Shown: positions 26,273 to 35,117, numbered from the stretch's first letter. The stretch is 64,000 bases of DNA from Myroides oncorhynchi (GCF_020905415.1 NZ_JAJJMP010000001.1:2677501-2741500), one strand, 5' to 3'. The notes: generated from the letters alone by a model not told the origin. Made by a program: numbers and translations.

Positions 26273-26343
26273 GGTTCTGTGTCTGAGTGGTTAGGTTTGG
26301 CTACGCAATAGCCAATACATTGGTTCGAATCCAATCGGAACCT
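26273..26343 (+). tRNA. tRNA-Cys(GCA)-like gene with C33 and a closed anticodon stem
   Basis: The cloverleaf can be drawn fully. Acceptor GGTTCTG pairs with CGGAACC (one U-G). The T arm is ATTGG-TTCGAAT-CCAAT. The D loop contains GGTT. The anticodon stem TGGCT/AGCCA encloses ACGCAAT, giving anticodon GCA at 26305-26307. Discriminator T at 26343 and the 4-base variable loop match tRNA-Cys identity. Unusual points: base 33, nearly always U, is C; A32 and U38 can pair, leaving a 5-base loop; and the D stem is weak, with one mismatch. CCA is not encoded. It may be a diverged second copy, a decaying gene, or a tRNA with a role outside decoding. Confidence 0.8.
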
Positions 26344-26379
26344 CTATTTTATCAGTATTGAGTTTTAAAATTTAAATAA

Positions 26380-27042
26380 ATGAACATACACAAAGAGGGA
26401 AAAGGTTCTATTCTAGTAGCATTGATTAGTTGTTTTGTATTGAATCTGTTGTCATATATTTTTATTAGTGAACAGTGGGTAATAATACAAGGTATAATCT
26501 TATTACTGACAATAGGGATTACAGGATGGGTGATTTCTTTTTTTAGAATACCCAAAAGAACATTGTTAGAAGGAGATAGTTTAATATTAGCTCCCTGTGA
26601 TGGAAAGGTGGTAGTGATAGAAGAGGTTGAGCCTGACGAATATTTCACCCAAAGGAGATTACAGATTTCAGTCTTTATGAGCGTGTTTAATGTTCATGTC
26701 AATCGCAACCCTATAGAAGGAGAAGTAATGTATAGCCAATACCATAAAGGAAAAAATCTAGTGGCTTGGCATCCTAAGTCGTCAACAGCGAATGAACGAC
26801 ATACTGTAGTCTATCAACATCAAAATGGAGAAGAAGTATTAGCAAAACAAATAGCAGGAGCCTTGGCTAACAGAATAGTTAATTATCTTACTATTGGTAC
26901 TGTAGTGAAGCAGAGTGAAGAAATGGGTTTTATTAAGTTTGGATCTAGAGTGGATTTGTTATTGCCTTTAGATGTAAAGGTTAATGTAAAATTAGGAGAT
27001 AATGTCAAAAGTGGTATAACTACTTTAGCCAAGTGGAAGTGA
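26380..27042 (+). CDS. psd: Phosphatidylserine decarboxylase, short form
   Basis: Makes phosphatidylethanolamine from phosphatidylserine at the inner membrane. It is 220 residues, the compact form found in Bacteroidota and archaea. Two N-terminal membrane segments (about 8-55) precede the conserved core with LAPCDGKVVVIE, FMSVFNVHVNRNPI, and GFIKFGSRVDLLLP near residue 186. The Gly-Ser there is the self-cleavage site that yields the pyruvoyl group. It starts 36 bases after the tRNA gene, in the same direction, and is followed by a hairpin. Confidence 0.95.
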   Translation: MNIHKEGKGSILVALISCFVLNLLSYIFISEQWVIIQGIILLLTIGITGWVISFFRIPKRTLLEGDSLILAPCDGKVVVIEEVEPDEYFTQRRLQISVFMSVFNVHVNRNPIEGEVMYSQYHKGKNLVAWHPKSSTANERHTVVYQHQNGEEVLAKQIAGALANRIVNYLTIGTVVKQSEEMGFIKFGSRVDLLLPLDVKVNVKLGDNVKSGITTLAKWK

Positions 27043-27060
27043 TTAGTTGTCACAAAGAGA

Positions 27061-27093
27061 AAACCACCATTAGAATTACTAGTGGTGGTTTCT
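27061..27093 (+). terminator. Terminator after psd
   Basis: Stem AAACCACCATTAG / CTAGTGGTGGTTT (one wobble) followed by TCTTT, immediately before the MITE-like copy C. Confidence 0.65.
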
Positions 27094-27253
27094 TTAACCC
27101 AGAATCAGCGTTAACCATATATTACAAAGTAATTCTACTTCATAGTTCTTTCATTAGCTCTTTAATCATACTATAGTATGCTGAAATCACTAATTCAGAC
27201 CTATTTTTTACAATTCCTTTTCGCTTATATGTCTAACGCGTATTCCGGGTTTA
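27094..27253 (+). mobile_element. MITE-like repeat, copy C
   Basis: 160 bases between the convergent psd and HMG-CoA synthase genes. The left end TTAACCCAGAATCAGCGTTA pairs with the right end, which read on the other strand is TAAACCCGGAATACGCGTTA. The centre has the exact palindrome CATACTATAGTATG. There is no gene inside. It is the best-preserved copy in the window. Confidence 0.7.
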
Positions 27254-27262
27254 GTTTATAAA

Positions 27263-28621
27263 TTATTTGACGAACTTATAATATCTCGCTCCTAATAGAT
27301 GAGGGATAGATGATTCGATATAATCTAGTACGAACTCATTAGAGGCTGTTCTAATCGCTGTTTTTTGTTCTTTTTTGTGTAGTGCAACATAGGTATTGAA
27401 GTCAATCGCTTCTGATTGTTTCAAAGTTTTGAAGATAGAAGTCTTAGGCAATCCTTCTTGCCAAGTACTTTGAACTTCTGCTTCGAATACTTTAGACTTA
27501 GAACCTGAACCATAAGCAATAAATCCTAATGTACTGTCTATTAAGTTTTCTTTCGTATCTGCGAAGTGTGTAAGAGTAGATAACAACCCTAAGAAGATAG
27601 AGCCTGTATAGATGTTCCCTACATCACCAGATGCTAGTTCTGATGGAGATATCTTGCTATTTACGATTTGCATATACTCCTCTGATTTGGCAAAAGCTTT
27701 GATTTGGTCTTTAGCATTATCAGCAGTTCTGTCTATTAAAGTAGGATTCTCTTGTAATACAATCTCGTGGAATGTTCTACGTCCTTGAAAACAATATGGA
27801 AGGTGCATTAAGATTGCTTTCCAATCTTGATATACTTTTTTGTTTTGTTTACTATTTAGCTTCTTAAAGTGTGTGTAAGCTTCCGTAATTCGGTTGATAT
27901 AACACTCGTTAGAATATTGACCTTCGAATACAGGTTGGTCCTTGTGAATAGAGATTTCTGTTTCTTCTATTCCATGCCAAGCTTCATTTGTAGCGTTACC
28001 TGTGATAGATTGTTTCTCTATAGAATGATATGGTTTAAAGAAGTCAAATACACTATCTGTAGCAACTCCTGTCTGACCTATAAAAGCTAGGACACGAGGG
28101 TTAACAGTGATTAATAAAGCAATAGCACCTGCTCCTTGAGTATATTCTCCTGTAGAGGCAAGGTCATATTTTGCGTAATCAGTAGCAATAACAATCGCTT
28201 TTTTCGTAGGATTTGCTTTGATAAAGTCAATTGCGTTTTGCATGGCATCTACAGCACCAATACAAGCAAAGGTATGATCTACAGCATCACAGTTTCTGAA
28301 AGTCCCTTGACCATAGATTTGCTCTAACAGTCCTAGTGTATAAGAGGCAATAGGTTTAGAGTTGTCTAATCCACTCTCTGTACCTACGTAGATCTTAGCT
28401 ATATCTTGAGGTAATACAGTAGGGTTATCTTGAAGTAAGCTATAAGCAGCATTGGCAGCCATCGTGATGACATCTTGATAAGTATCTAATAGTGCCATCT
28501 TCTGTAATCCTAGTCCTTTAGTCAGTTTTAAAGGTTCGATATTACGTGCTATGGCTAATGTATCTATAGGAAGGTGAATTTTAGGGATAAAGTATGCTAA
28601 ACTATCTATTCCGACTTTCAT
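27263..28621 (-). CDS. Hydroxymethylglutaryl-CoA synthase family protein
   Basis: Condenses acetyl-CoA with acetoacetyl-CoA, a step of the mevalonate isoprenoid route used by Flavobacteriaceae. It is 452 residues with the thiolase fold start MKVGIDSLAYFIPKIHLP. The nucleophile Cys is in HTFACIGAVDA near residue 120, YAKYDLASTGEYTQGAGA follows near 166, and the late GSGSKSKVFEAEV matches the family. It stands as a single minus-strand gene facing psd, with copy C of the repeat just beyond its stop codon. Confidence 0.93.
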   Translation of the reverse strand: MKVGIDSLAYFIPKIHLPIDTLAIARNIEPLKLTKGLGLQKMALLDTYQDVITMAANAAYSLLQDNPTVLPQDIAKIYVGTESGLDNSKPIASYTLGLLEQIYGQGTFRNCDAVDHTFACIGAVDAMQNAIDFIKANPTKKAIVIATDYAKYDLASTGEYTQGAGAIALLITVNPRVLAFIGQTGVATDSVFDFFKPYHSIEKQSITGNATNEAWHGIEETEISIHKDQPVFEGQYSNECYINRITEAYTHFKKLNSKQNKKVYQDWKAILMHLPYCFQGRRTFHEIVLQENPTLIDRTADNAKDQIKAFAKSEEYMQIVNSKISPSELASGDVGNIYTGSIFLGLLSTLTHFADTKENLIDSTLGFIAYGSGSKSKVFEAEVQSTWQEGLPKTSIFKTLKQSEAIDFNTYVALHKKEQKTAIRTASNEFVLDYIESSIPHLLGARYYKFVK

Positions 28622-28768
28622 TTTAATCTGGTATTTAAGTGAACCGTAAAATTACAGGCATTTGGAATAAATAACTAGATAAAATGAATAAAGTTTGTCA
28701 TATAATATGGGATTGTTGGTTGGAAGTTGATGATTTTGTTGAGTGCAATGTTTAAATGGAGAAATAAT

Positions 28769-28812
28769 ATAAACGAGAAATGCCCTCTATATTAGAGAGC
28801 ATTTCTTGTTTA
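28769..28812 (-). terminator. Terminator of the DUF4465 lipoprotein gene
   Basis: Long hairpin with AAACGAGAAATGC / GCATTTCTTGTTT outer arms and a CTCTA / TAGAG inner part, just after the stop codon on the minus strand. Confidence 0.75.
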
Positions 28813-28829
28813 TATTTTTGCTATTGATC

Positions 28830-29642
28830 TTATAAATTAATCGTTAGGTCATCCATACAGAAGTAAGCAGGCGTATTCATCCAGTAACTATCTCCATCTG
28901 AACTAGCCATCTTAAAGTAGACTTTATTAACTTTTCCTAGAGGTTTTAAGTCTGCTTTTACCCATTGTTTTACTATTCCAGGAGCATCAGCTTGTCTAAA
29001 GTCAGAAAGCATAACTTCTACTTCTCCTGTTTGTTTACCATCTTTGTCCATTCCTACAACGATTAGTTTAAACCAATCTTTTCTTTCATAGGTATGTGCC
29101 TTAGCAAAACCATCCCCATTGGTCATAGATAAGACTGCATAGGTATTATTAGTAAAATAAGCATGGTCAAAAGTGTGTTCTGTACCTTCGCTAAAAGACA
29201 TAAAAGCACCAGAGTTATTACTCGTAGATGTAAAGGCTACGGCAAATGTAGAAGAGTTGTTGTTACCTCCATTTTTCTTATCGTGGTCACCATAATATAC
29301 ACTAGATTGGTTAGTATATCCCGCCTCTTCTTTATTGTTCCACTGAGAGATAGCAATTCCTCCAGATGCAAATCCGTAACCAGAAGTCGTCATATTAAAT
29401 GTTAGCCCTGTTACTTTATCTACGTATCCAGTATATTTAGCAGGAGTAGAACCATCATAGTGAGGATATAGATTCTCTCCATAAGAAGTAGGACCTGCTA
29501 AAAAATCTCTTTCTACATCTTCGAAAGTAATTGTATGAGTAGGAGTTACCTTCACATCGTTATCACTACTACATGAGTATGTTAGTCCTGCTATAAGTAA
29601 CAAGCTAAACAAGTGAGTTAGTTTTTGGTTTAAACGTTTCAT
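28830..29642 (-). CDS. DUF4465-family lipoprotein under cobalamin riboswitch
   Basis: A 270-residue lipoprotein. The signal peptide ends in the lipobox GLTYSC with Cys24, followed by SSDNDVK, acidic residues that suggest surface export in Bacteroidota. The DUF4465 domain fills the rest: GIAISQWNN, YAVLSMTNGDGFAKAH, DWFKLIVVGMD, LSDFRQADAPGIVKQW and MNTPAYFCMDDL. Its leader holds a cobalamin riboswitch, so it is probably made when vitamin B12 is scarce. From memory, a DUF4465-like family (BtuH) in gut Bacteroidota binds cobamides at the cell surface, but I am not certain of the link. No BtuB receptor lies beside it. Confidence 0.8.
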   Translation of the reverse strand: MKRLNQKLTHLFSLLLIAGLTYSCSSDNDVKVTPTHTITFEDVERDFLAGPTSYGENLYPHYDGSTPAKYTGYVDKVTGLTFNMTTSGYGFASGGIAISQWNNKEEAGYTNQSSVYYGDHDKKNGGNNNSSTFAVAFTSTSNNSGAFMSFSEGTEHTFDHAYFTNNTYAVLSMTNGDGFAKAHTYERKDWFKLIVVGMDKDGKQTGEVEVMLSDFRQADAPGIVKQWVKADLKPLGKVNKVYFKMASSDGDSYWMNTPAYFCMDDLTINL

Positions 29643-29704
29643 TGTTATTTAAATATGTATAAGGCGAGTATTAGAAGTGTGTAGGATACCTAAAAAGATA
29701 GATA

Positions 29705-29890
29705 AATGACATCACCCCTGATTCCCGCAGGTTATTAGTCTTGTTAACTTTGGTAGGTACTCTGACTTATATTGCTATTTCCATCAAGGAGTATAACTAT
29801 ACTTACAGTAGCGGGTCTGTTTAGGATTTGCACCTAATTCCCCTTTTCATCTCTAAAGGCGAAGGCAATTAGTGAATCCGAAATTAAGAG
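29705..29890 (-). promoter_or_regulatory. Cobalamin (B12) riboswitch
   Basis: On the minus strand, in order: TTAGGTGCAAATCC (about 29837-29824), AGACCCGCTACTGTAAG (about 29818-29801), then the B12 box AAGTCAGAGTACCTACC (29767-29751). A C/G-rich stretch, CCTGCGGGAATCAGGGG near 29733-29715, forms a likely expression platform before the gene. The layout is that of a class I cobalamin riboswitch; the outer boundaries are approximate. It controls the DUF4465 lipoprotein gene that starts about 60 bases downstream. Confidence 0.85.
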
Positions 29891-30061
29891 TGCTAAAGTA
29901 GATAAATAGTTGATTAGATAGTTGGATTGTTGTTAATTTAACTTAATTGTTTTTTAAGTGATTGTATATCAGTTATTGTTTTTACTAGGACTAGGTTCTT
30001 TAAGAATATTATTTGTGGTTAGAAGTTGTATAAAGGATATAGAAATACCGTTTAAATACGC

Positions 30062-30069
30062 TAATTTTG
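30062..30069 (+). promoter_or_regulatory. Promoter -7 box of rlmF
   Basis: TAATTTTG fits TAnnTTTG and lies 17 bases before the ATG at 30087. It falls inside the longer reading frame that would start at 29958, which supports the shorter start. Confidence 0.4.
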
Positions 30070-30086
30070 CACCAAATATCAAGATA

Positions 30087-30995
30087 ATGAAAGACTCTAA
30101 AAAAACGCAGAAGAAATTACATGAACGCAATAAGCATCAACAGTTATATGACTTTGATAAGTTGAAACGTGTGGTGCCAGAGTTAGAGGCTTTCATCATT
30201 AAGAATCCATCAGGAATAGACACTATTGATTTTGCATTGCCAGAAGCAGTTGTATTACTTAATAAGGCTATCTTGATGAAGGATTATAAGATCACGTTTT
30301 GGGATATGCCTAAGACGAATCTATGTCCACCTATCCCAGGTCGTGCTGATTATATACATTATATAGCTGATTTATTAGCAGAAGGTAATAATGGACAAGT
30401 GCCTACAGGGACAGGAGTAAAGGTGTTAGATCTAGGGATAGGAGCTAATGTTATTTATCCTATCATAGGTGTAGCAGAATATGGATGGGAGTTCGTAGGA
30501 TCTGAGATAGATGTAGTCTCTTTAAAAACGGCAAATCATATCATAACAAATAACCCACATCTAAACAGTAATGTAACTATTCGCCAGCAAGTAAGTAAGC
30601 GAAATATTCTAAAGAATATAGTAGGAGAAAGAGAGTACTTTGATTTAGTAATCTGTAACCCTCCTTTCTTTAAATCTAGAGAAGAGGTGTTAGCTAAGAC
30701 TACTCAGAAGCTTAGAAACTTAGGAAAACAGGTTGTAGGAAAACCAGTACAGAACTTCAGTGGGCAGAATAATGAACTATGGTGTGATGGAGGAGAACTC
30801 GCTTTTATAACTAATTATATTTATGAGAGTAAACACTTTAAGAGACAAGCTGTATGGTTCACAACATTGGTCTCTAATAAAGAGCATTTAAAACCGTTAC
30901 AGTCCTTACTTAAGAAGTCAGAAACAAAGGAAGTACGCGTGATAAATATGGAACAAGGAAATAAAGTTAGCCGTATATTGGCTTGGAAATATTAA
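30087..30995 (+). CDS. rlmF: 23S rRNA adenine-N6 methyltransferase RlmF
   Basis: Methylates the N6 of A1618 (E. coli numbering) in 23S rRNA. The chosen start gives 302 residues: MKDSKKTQKKLHERNKHQQ, the family's usual opening with HxRNKHQ. LDLGIGANVIYPIIG is the SAM motif, and DLVICNPPFF the NPPF catalytic motif, as in adenine-N6 enzymes. NELWCDGGELAFI is also conserved. The frame extends 43 codons further upstream (to GTG at 29958) with a hydrophobic stretch that the family lacks, and a promoter box lies inside that extension. Single gene with its own hairpin terminator. Confidence 0.93.
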   Translation: MKDSKKTQKKLHERNKHQQLYDFDKLKRVVPELEAFIIKNPSGIDTIDFALPEAVVLLNKAILMKDYKITFWDMPKTNLCPPIPGRADYIHYIADLLAEGNNGQVPTGTGVKVLDLGIGANVIYPIIGVAEYGWEFVGSEIDVVSLKTANHIITNNPHLNSNVTIRQQVSKRNILKNIVGEREYFDLVICNPPFFKSREEVLAKTTQKLRNLGKQVVGKPVQNFSGQNNELWCDGGELAFITNYIYESKHFKRQAVWFTTLVSNKEHLKPLQSLLKKSETKEVRVINMEQGNKVSRILAWKY

Positions 30996-30998
30996 GAG

Positions 30999-31031
30999 AA
31001 AGGTGTTCGCTATGAGCACCTTTTGTTTTTT
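30999..31031 (+). terminator. Terminator after rlmF
   Basis: Stem AAAGGTGTTC / GAGCACCTTT (one wobble) followed by a T-rich run interrupted by one G. Confidence 0.75.
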
Positions 31032-31152
31032 GGTTAATTACGCGCTAGTGTATGAATATTGATTTCTTGTTTAAAAAGGAGTACATAAATCACAATCGGT
31101 ATAGTTTTTGTAAAATTTGATTACATTTACTTTAATTTTAAGATTGTTTTTT

Positions 31153-32796
31153 ATGCGATTCACCATGCCGAATATTCGCTTTTTTATTTTGTTGATGCTG
31201 GTTTTTACCACTGGTTTTACTTGGGCTAAATCAAAGAAACCTGCTGCTAAAACTCCTGAGCAAGTTGAGGTAATACGCACAGTAGTGGTCGTTATGGAAA
31301 AGACGCCTGTTATTAGTTTTAATGATACGTTGTTTAACGTCTATGGCAATATCGGTTCGTTTACTTCAAAGCAGCGAGCTAAATCAATAGAACGCAAGAT
31401 AGATGCCTTAGCGGAGAATTATCAGTTTGCTGGAGATTCTATTCGATTAGTGGATACAGGTAATTATTTAAATCTAATGTATCAGAACGAGATTCTGATG
31501 AGCGTAGATAGTATACAAGCTGCACAAGAGAGTAAAACGAAAGCACAGGCAGCACAATATTATAAGAATCAGATTATATCTGCGGTAGAATTACAAAAAG
31601 AAAATACAAGTTGGCAACAGATATTGATTCAAGTTGCGGGGACAGTAGGTATTATAATTGTTGAGTTCTTTATTCTTAAAGGAATACGATACTTCTATAG
31701 AAGATGTAAAGTCGCTATCTGGAAACAAAGAGGTAAGAAGATTAAAGGAATATTCGGTATTATCGATGATCATAGAGCGATGCTTACTACTATCTCAATA
31801 GCGAAAGTAATTAAGTTTTTAGTCGTTTTAATCTTCTTGTATTTAGGGTTATTAGCAGTCTTTAAATTATTCCCTTATACAAAACATATCTCGGATCAAC
31901 TTTTAGAATATGTCTTATCACCTCTTCGTTCAGTAGGTAAGAGTGTGAAAGCATATATGCCTAAATTATTCACGATAGCAGTAATAGTATTTATCTTTAA
32001 ATACATCCAAAAGTTCATACGATCTCTAGCAGAGAAGATAGCAACAAATAAAATAACAATTAAAGGGTTTTATCCTGATTGGGCAATGCCGACTTATAAT
32101 CTTATCAGTGGCTTGTTATTTATCTTTATGTTTATATTGATTTTCCCTTATCTACCTAATTCAGATTCACAAATATTTCAGGGAGTATCCGTATTTGCAG
32201 GTATTATGTTATCACTGGGATCAACATCAGTCATTGGAAATTTAGTTGCGGGGTTAGTTATAACGTATATGCGACCTTTTAAGTTAGGCGATCGAATTAA
32301 GTTAGGTGAATTTACAGGAGATGTATTAGAGAAGACAGCATTAGTGACTAGGATAAAGACTCCTAAAAACGAAGTTATCACTATACCTAACTCTAATATT
32401 ATGTCTGCTCAGACGGTAAATTATACGCAGTCAGCTAAAGAACATGGCTTAATATTATACTTAACTATAGGTGCTGGATATCATGTACCTTGGCAAAAGG
32501 TACACGAGATGCTATATGAGATAGCGAATAGAACGGAGCATGTGTTAAAACGTCAAAAGCCATTTATCTTACAGGATCAGTTTAGAGATTTTTATGTAGA
32601 CTATCAATTGAACGTATATATTAAAGAAGCTAAACTTAGTGCAAAGGTTTATTCTGATTTGCGTCAGCATGCCCAAGATGTTTTTGCAGAGAATAATATA
32701 GAAATGGTAGCTCCTCATTTTAGTGTAAATCGCATAGTAGATGGCGAGGATAGTACCGTACCACCTAAATATATAAAAGAACAACCAGAGAAGTAG
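31153..32796 (+). CDS. MscS-family mechanosensitive ion channel
   Basis: Inner-membrane channel that opens under membrane tension or transports small ions. The start at 31153 gives 547 residues with a signal peptide (MRFTMPNIRFFILLMLVFTT, then GFTWA before KSKK). A periplasmic region (to about 155) precedes four or more membrane segments. The pore helix and its MscS domain follow with GVSVFAGIMLSLGSTSVIGNL near 345 and ITYMRPFKLGDRIKLGEF just after it. The beta domain ITIPNSNIMS follows. An ATG 36 bases earlier is in frame but puts charged residues before the signal peptide. Single gene on the plus strand. Confidence 0.92.
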   Translation: MRFTMPNIRFFILLMLVFTTGFTWAKSKKPAAKTPEQVEVIRTVVVVMEKTPVISFNDTLFNVYGNIGSFTSKQRAKSIERKIDALAENYQFAGDSIRLVDTGNYLNLMYQNEILMSVDSIQAAQESKTKAQAAQYYKNQIISAVELQKENTSWQQILIQVAGTVGIIIVEFFILKGIRYFYRRCKVAIWKQRGKKIKGIFGIIDDHRAMLTTISIAKVIKFLVVLIFLYLGLLAVFKLFPYTKHISDQLLEYVLSPLRSVGKSVKAYMPKLFTIAVIVFIFKYIQKFIRSLAEKIATNKITIKGFYPDWAMPTYNLISGLLFIFMFILIFPYLPNSDSQIFQGVSVFAGIMLSLGSTSVIGNLVAGLVITYMRPFKLGDRIKLGEFTGDVLEKTALVTRIKTPKNEVITIPNSNIMSAQTVNYTQSAKEHGLILYLTIGAGYHVPWQKVHEMLYEIANRTEHVLKRQKPFILQDQFRDFYVDYQLNVYIKEAKLSAKVYSDLRQHAQDVFAENNIEMVAPHFSVNRIVDGEDSTVPPKYIKEQPEK

Positions 32797-33356
32797 AAAA
32801 TGACATCCTTCTTTTGTTTAGACATTAAATTCAGAGATAGTACTCTTAGAATTTACATAGTTTAATTCGATATTTTTTTTTAGATATTATTGTGTTTTTC
32901 TTTTTTTTAAAAGATATATCACTGACAAGGGTTGTCTTTGTTTGCTTTAATTGTAATTAAAAACATATTTTTTAACAAATAATATAGTGCATAATTATTT
33001 GTTTTAACATTGAAAGATGAGTCATTATTTAAGATAGTAGTATACATGTTATTAAAAATGCTATATTTGATTAATTATTGTAGTTATTTGTTGTTGCAAA
33101 TATTATTTTAAAAATAATAGTATATTCTTTTAAATCCATTATAAAAAATATACTACTAACAATAAAGAGTATTTTAATTTTCTTACTAGCGCTTTTAATC
33201 CGAGTAACACCTTACTCGGATTTTTTATGCTTATTTTTAACTTATCTATCACAGTGCTGCTGTTTATTTATATTTTACTAAATTTAAAGTGGCTTTGCTT
33301 TGTAATAAGAATTAAGCAAAATGAGTGTTCTATAAATTCTAAATATAAAATGAACT
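32797..33356. other. AT-rich gap ending in an orphan terminator
   Basis: 560 bases without a convincing gene on either strand. Sequence is very AT-rich. It contains one clear plus-strand terminator at 33197-33226, 400 bases past the nearest upstream stop codon, so a small RNA may end there. Nothing else recognisable. Confidence 0.5.
33197..33226 (+). terminator. Orphan intrinsic terminator
   Basis: Perfect stem AATCCGAGTAA / TTACTCGGATT with loop CACC and six T. The nearest plus-strand gene ends 400 bases before it. Confidence 0.8.
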
Positions 33357-34463
33357 ATGAGTGTAATTATTACTGATATAAGAGGGAGTGTAGGTCTAAT
33401 AACGATTAATTCAGAAAGATCACTTAATGCACTATCAATGGAGATAGTAACACAGCTAAAAAATACATTAGTAAAGTGGAAAGATGAAGATGGTGTAAAG
33501 TGTGTGTTTTTACAAGGAGCAGGCGAAAAAGCTTTTTGCGCTGGAGGTGATATACGCGAAGTACGCCAAGCGATGGAAGAACAAAAGAAGATAGACTCGT
33601 CTAAAGTCTCTCCAATGTGTATTGAGTATTTTGTGACGGAATATAGCCTAGATTATTTAATACATACTTATAGTAAACCTATAGTAGTATGGGGAGATGG
33701 CATTGTGATGGGAGGTGGACTAGGATTATTAGCAGGTGCTTCTCACAGAGTGGTAACAGAACGAAGTCTTCTCGCTATGCCTGAAATAAGTATTGGTTTA
33801 TATCCTGATGTTGGTGCATCTTATTTTCTTAATAAAATGCCTTCAGCTTATGGCTTATATTTAGGACTTACAGGAACTAGATTTAATTGTTCGGACGCTT
33901 TATTCTTAGGAATAGCAGATTATTGTATCTCTTCTCTTAAAAAGCAAGAAGTGATAGATGCTTTACTAGGTATGAGTGACAATGGTGATATAAGCGATAA
34001 TATTACCTCAATATTAAATGAAGTACAACTTGAAGATAAAGAAAAGCCAATATCTCAAGCAAGAAATCATCAACCTTTTATTTTAGAATTAGAAAATATA
34101 AATACAGTTGAAGATTTTGTTCAAATTGTAGAACCTCTTTCTAAAACCAATGATTGGATAGCAGGAGGATATTCTTTCTTTGAAAAAGGATCGCCTACCT
34201 CTACTCGTGTTATTTTAAAACAGTTGTTAGATAGTAGAAAATATAGCTTAGAAGAAGTTTTTAAATCAGAATTGAATTTGACTTGCCAATTTACATTACA
34301 TCCGGATTTTTCGGAAGGTGTTCGAGCACTTTTAATAGATAAAGATCAGTCTCCTAAGTGGAGCCCTAGTAGATTACTAGAAGTTACTGAAGACTGGGTA
34401 GAAAGTCACTTTAGTTTACTTTGGGATAGTTCAAAACATCCTTTTAATACATTAAAACAATAA
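33357..34463 (+). CDS. Enoyl-CoA hydratase/isomerase family protein, HIBYL-CoA hydrolase type
   Basis: A 368-residue crotonase-fold protein. The closest type by motif is 3-hydroxyisobutyryl-CoA hydrolase of valine breakdown: FCAGGDIREV near residue 62 and GIVMGGGLGLLAGASHRVVT (about 118-137) form the oxyanion hole. MPEISIGLYPDVGASYFLN near 141 carries the Glu and Asp expected of the hydrolase. The length and the C-terminal LHPDFSEGVRALLIDKDQSP also fit that subfamily. The following DUF6891-like gene starts 6 bases later, so they are probably one operon. The pair is bracketed by AT-rich gaps. Confidence 0.85.
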   Translation: MSVIITDIRGSVGLITINSERSLNALSMEIVTQLKNTLVKWKDEDGVKCVFLQGAGEKAFCAGGDIREVRQAMEEQKKIDSSKVSPMCIEYFVTEYSLDYLIHTYSKPIVVWGDGIVMGGGLGLLAGASHRVVTERSLLAMPEISIGLYPDVGASYFLNKMPSAYGLYLGLTGTRFNCSDALFLGIADYCISSLKKQEVIDALLGMSDNGDISDNITSILNEVQLEDKEKPISQARNHQPFILELENINTVEDFVQIVEPLSKTNDWIAGGYSFFEKGSPTSTRVILKQLLDSRKYSLEEVFKSELNLTCQFTLHPDFSEGVRALLIDKDQSPKWSPSRLLEVTEDWVESHFSLLWDSSKHPFNTLKQ

Positions 34464-34469
34464 TAGATC

Positions 34470-35117
34470 ATGACAAGAGAACAAAAGTTTATATTAGAGT
34501 CAATAAGTTACCTAGTTAAATCGGGATTTTGGGATACTGAAGAAATAGAGGAATTCATTACACATGAGATCCAGGAAAATGAGTTGCAGAAAGAGGTAAG
34601 TGAGAAATGGGTAAAAGAGATTATTCAGAAAGAACAAAGGAATGTACTAAAGGAGAGTAAAAATTGGCATGTACCTACAACTACTCAGAAACTAATGGTA
34701 GCCTTTGATCAATTAATTGATAAAAATATAATTGCTCTTCATCATGCGGGGTATTCCTCAGAGGACGGTTATTATGAAGTAGAACAAATAGAAGATAGGT
34801 TAAGAGAGAATGGCAAAAAATCTAAAGGTATTTGTTTTTATCATGAGCAAGATCTTCAGAGAAGTTTTGATACAAAGGATCCGATATTGACATTAGCATT
34901 TTATGATTTAAACTCTAATCAAGAGCAGGATTCTATAGCAGTAGGTAGAAGTATAGTTGAGGTATTAAATAACAATGGATTTTTGACTGAATGGAATAAT
35001 ACTGTATCTGAGAAAATAACAATAAAGAACTTTGCTTGGCAACAAGTTTATAAGCCTGAGAATACTAGTATTTTAGATTACGATAATGTAACGGAAAGAT
35101 TGTTAGGTATAAAATAG
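34470..35117 (+). CDS. DUF6891-like protein
   Basis: A 215-residue soluble protein. An N-terminal helical and charged region (about 1-70) leads to MVAFDQLIDKNIIALHHAGYSS (shortened here to its core, near 75-95), KGICFYHEQDLQRSF, LTLAFYDLNS and AVGRSIVEVLNNNGFLTEW. I match these by memory to DUF6891, whose role is unknown. It begins 6 bases after the hydrolase gene and is probably translated from the same message. No clear catalytic residues. It has no signal peptide. Confidence 0.6.
   Translation: MTREQKFILESISYLVKSGFWDTEEIEEFITHEIQENELQKEVSEKWVKEIIQKEQRNVLKESKNWHVPTTTQKLMVAFDQLIDKNIIALHHAGYSSEDGYYEVEQIEDRLRENGKKSKGICFYHEQDLQRSFDTKDPILTLAFYDLNSNQEQDSIAVGRSIVEVLNNNGFLTEWNNTVSEKITIKNFAWQQVYKPENTSILDYDNVTERLLGIK

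Noticed and set aside
26300..26312. Reading the tRNA as tRNA-Arg(ACG), which would keep U33
   Set aside because: With ACG as anticodon the flanking stem does not pair (TTTGG against ATAGC), and the discriminator T and short variable loop fit tRNA-Cys.
29958..30086. N-terminal extension of rlmF from a GTG start
   Set aside because: It adds a hydrophobic stretch absent from the family, and a -7 promoter box lies within it.
31117..31152. Longer start for the MscS channel
   Set aside because: It would put extra residues ahead of a normal signal peptide that begins at 31153.
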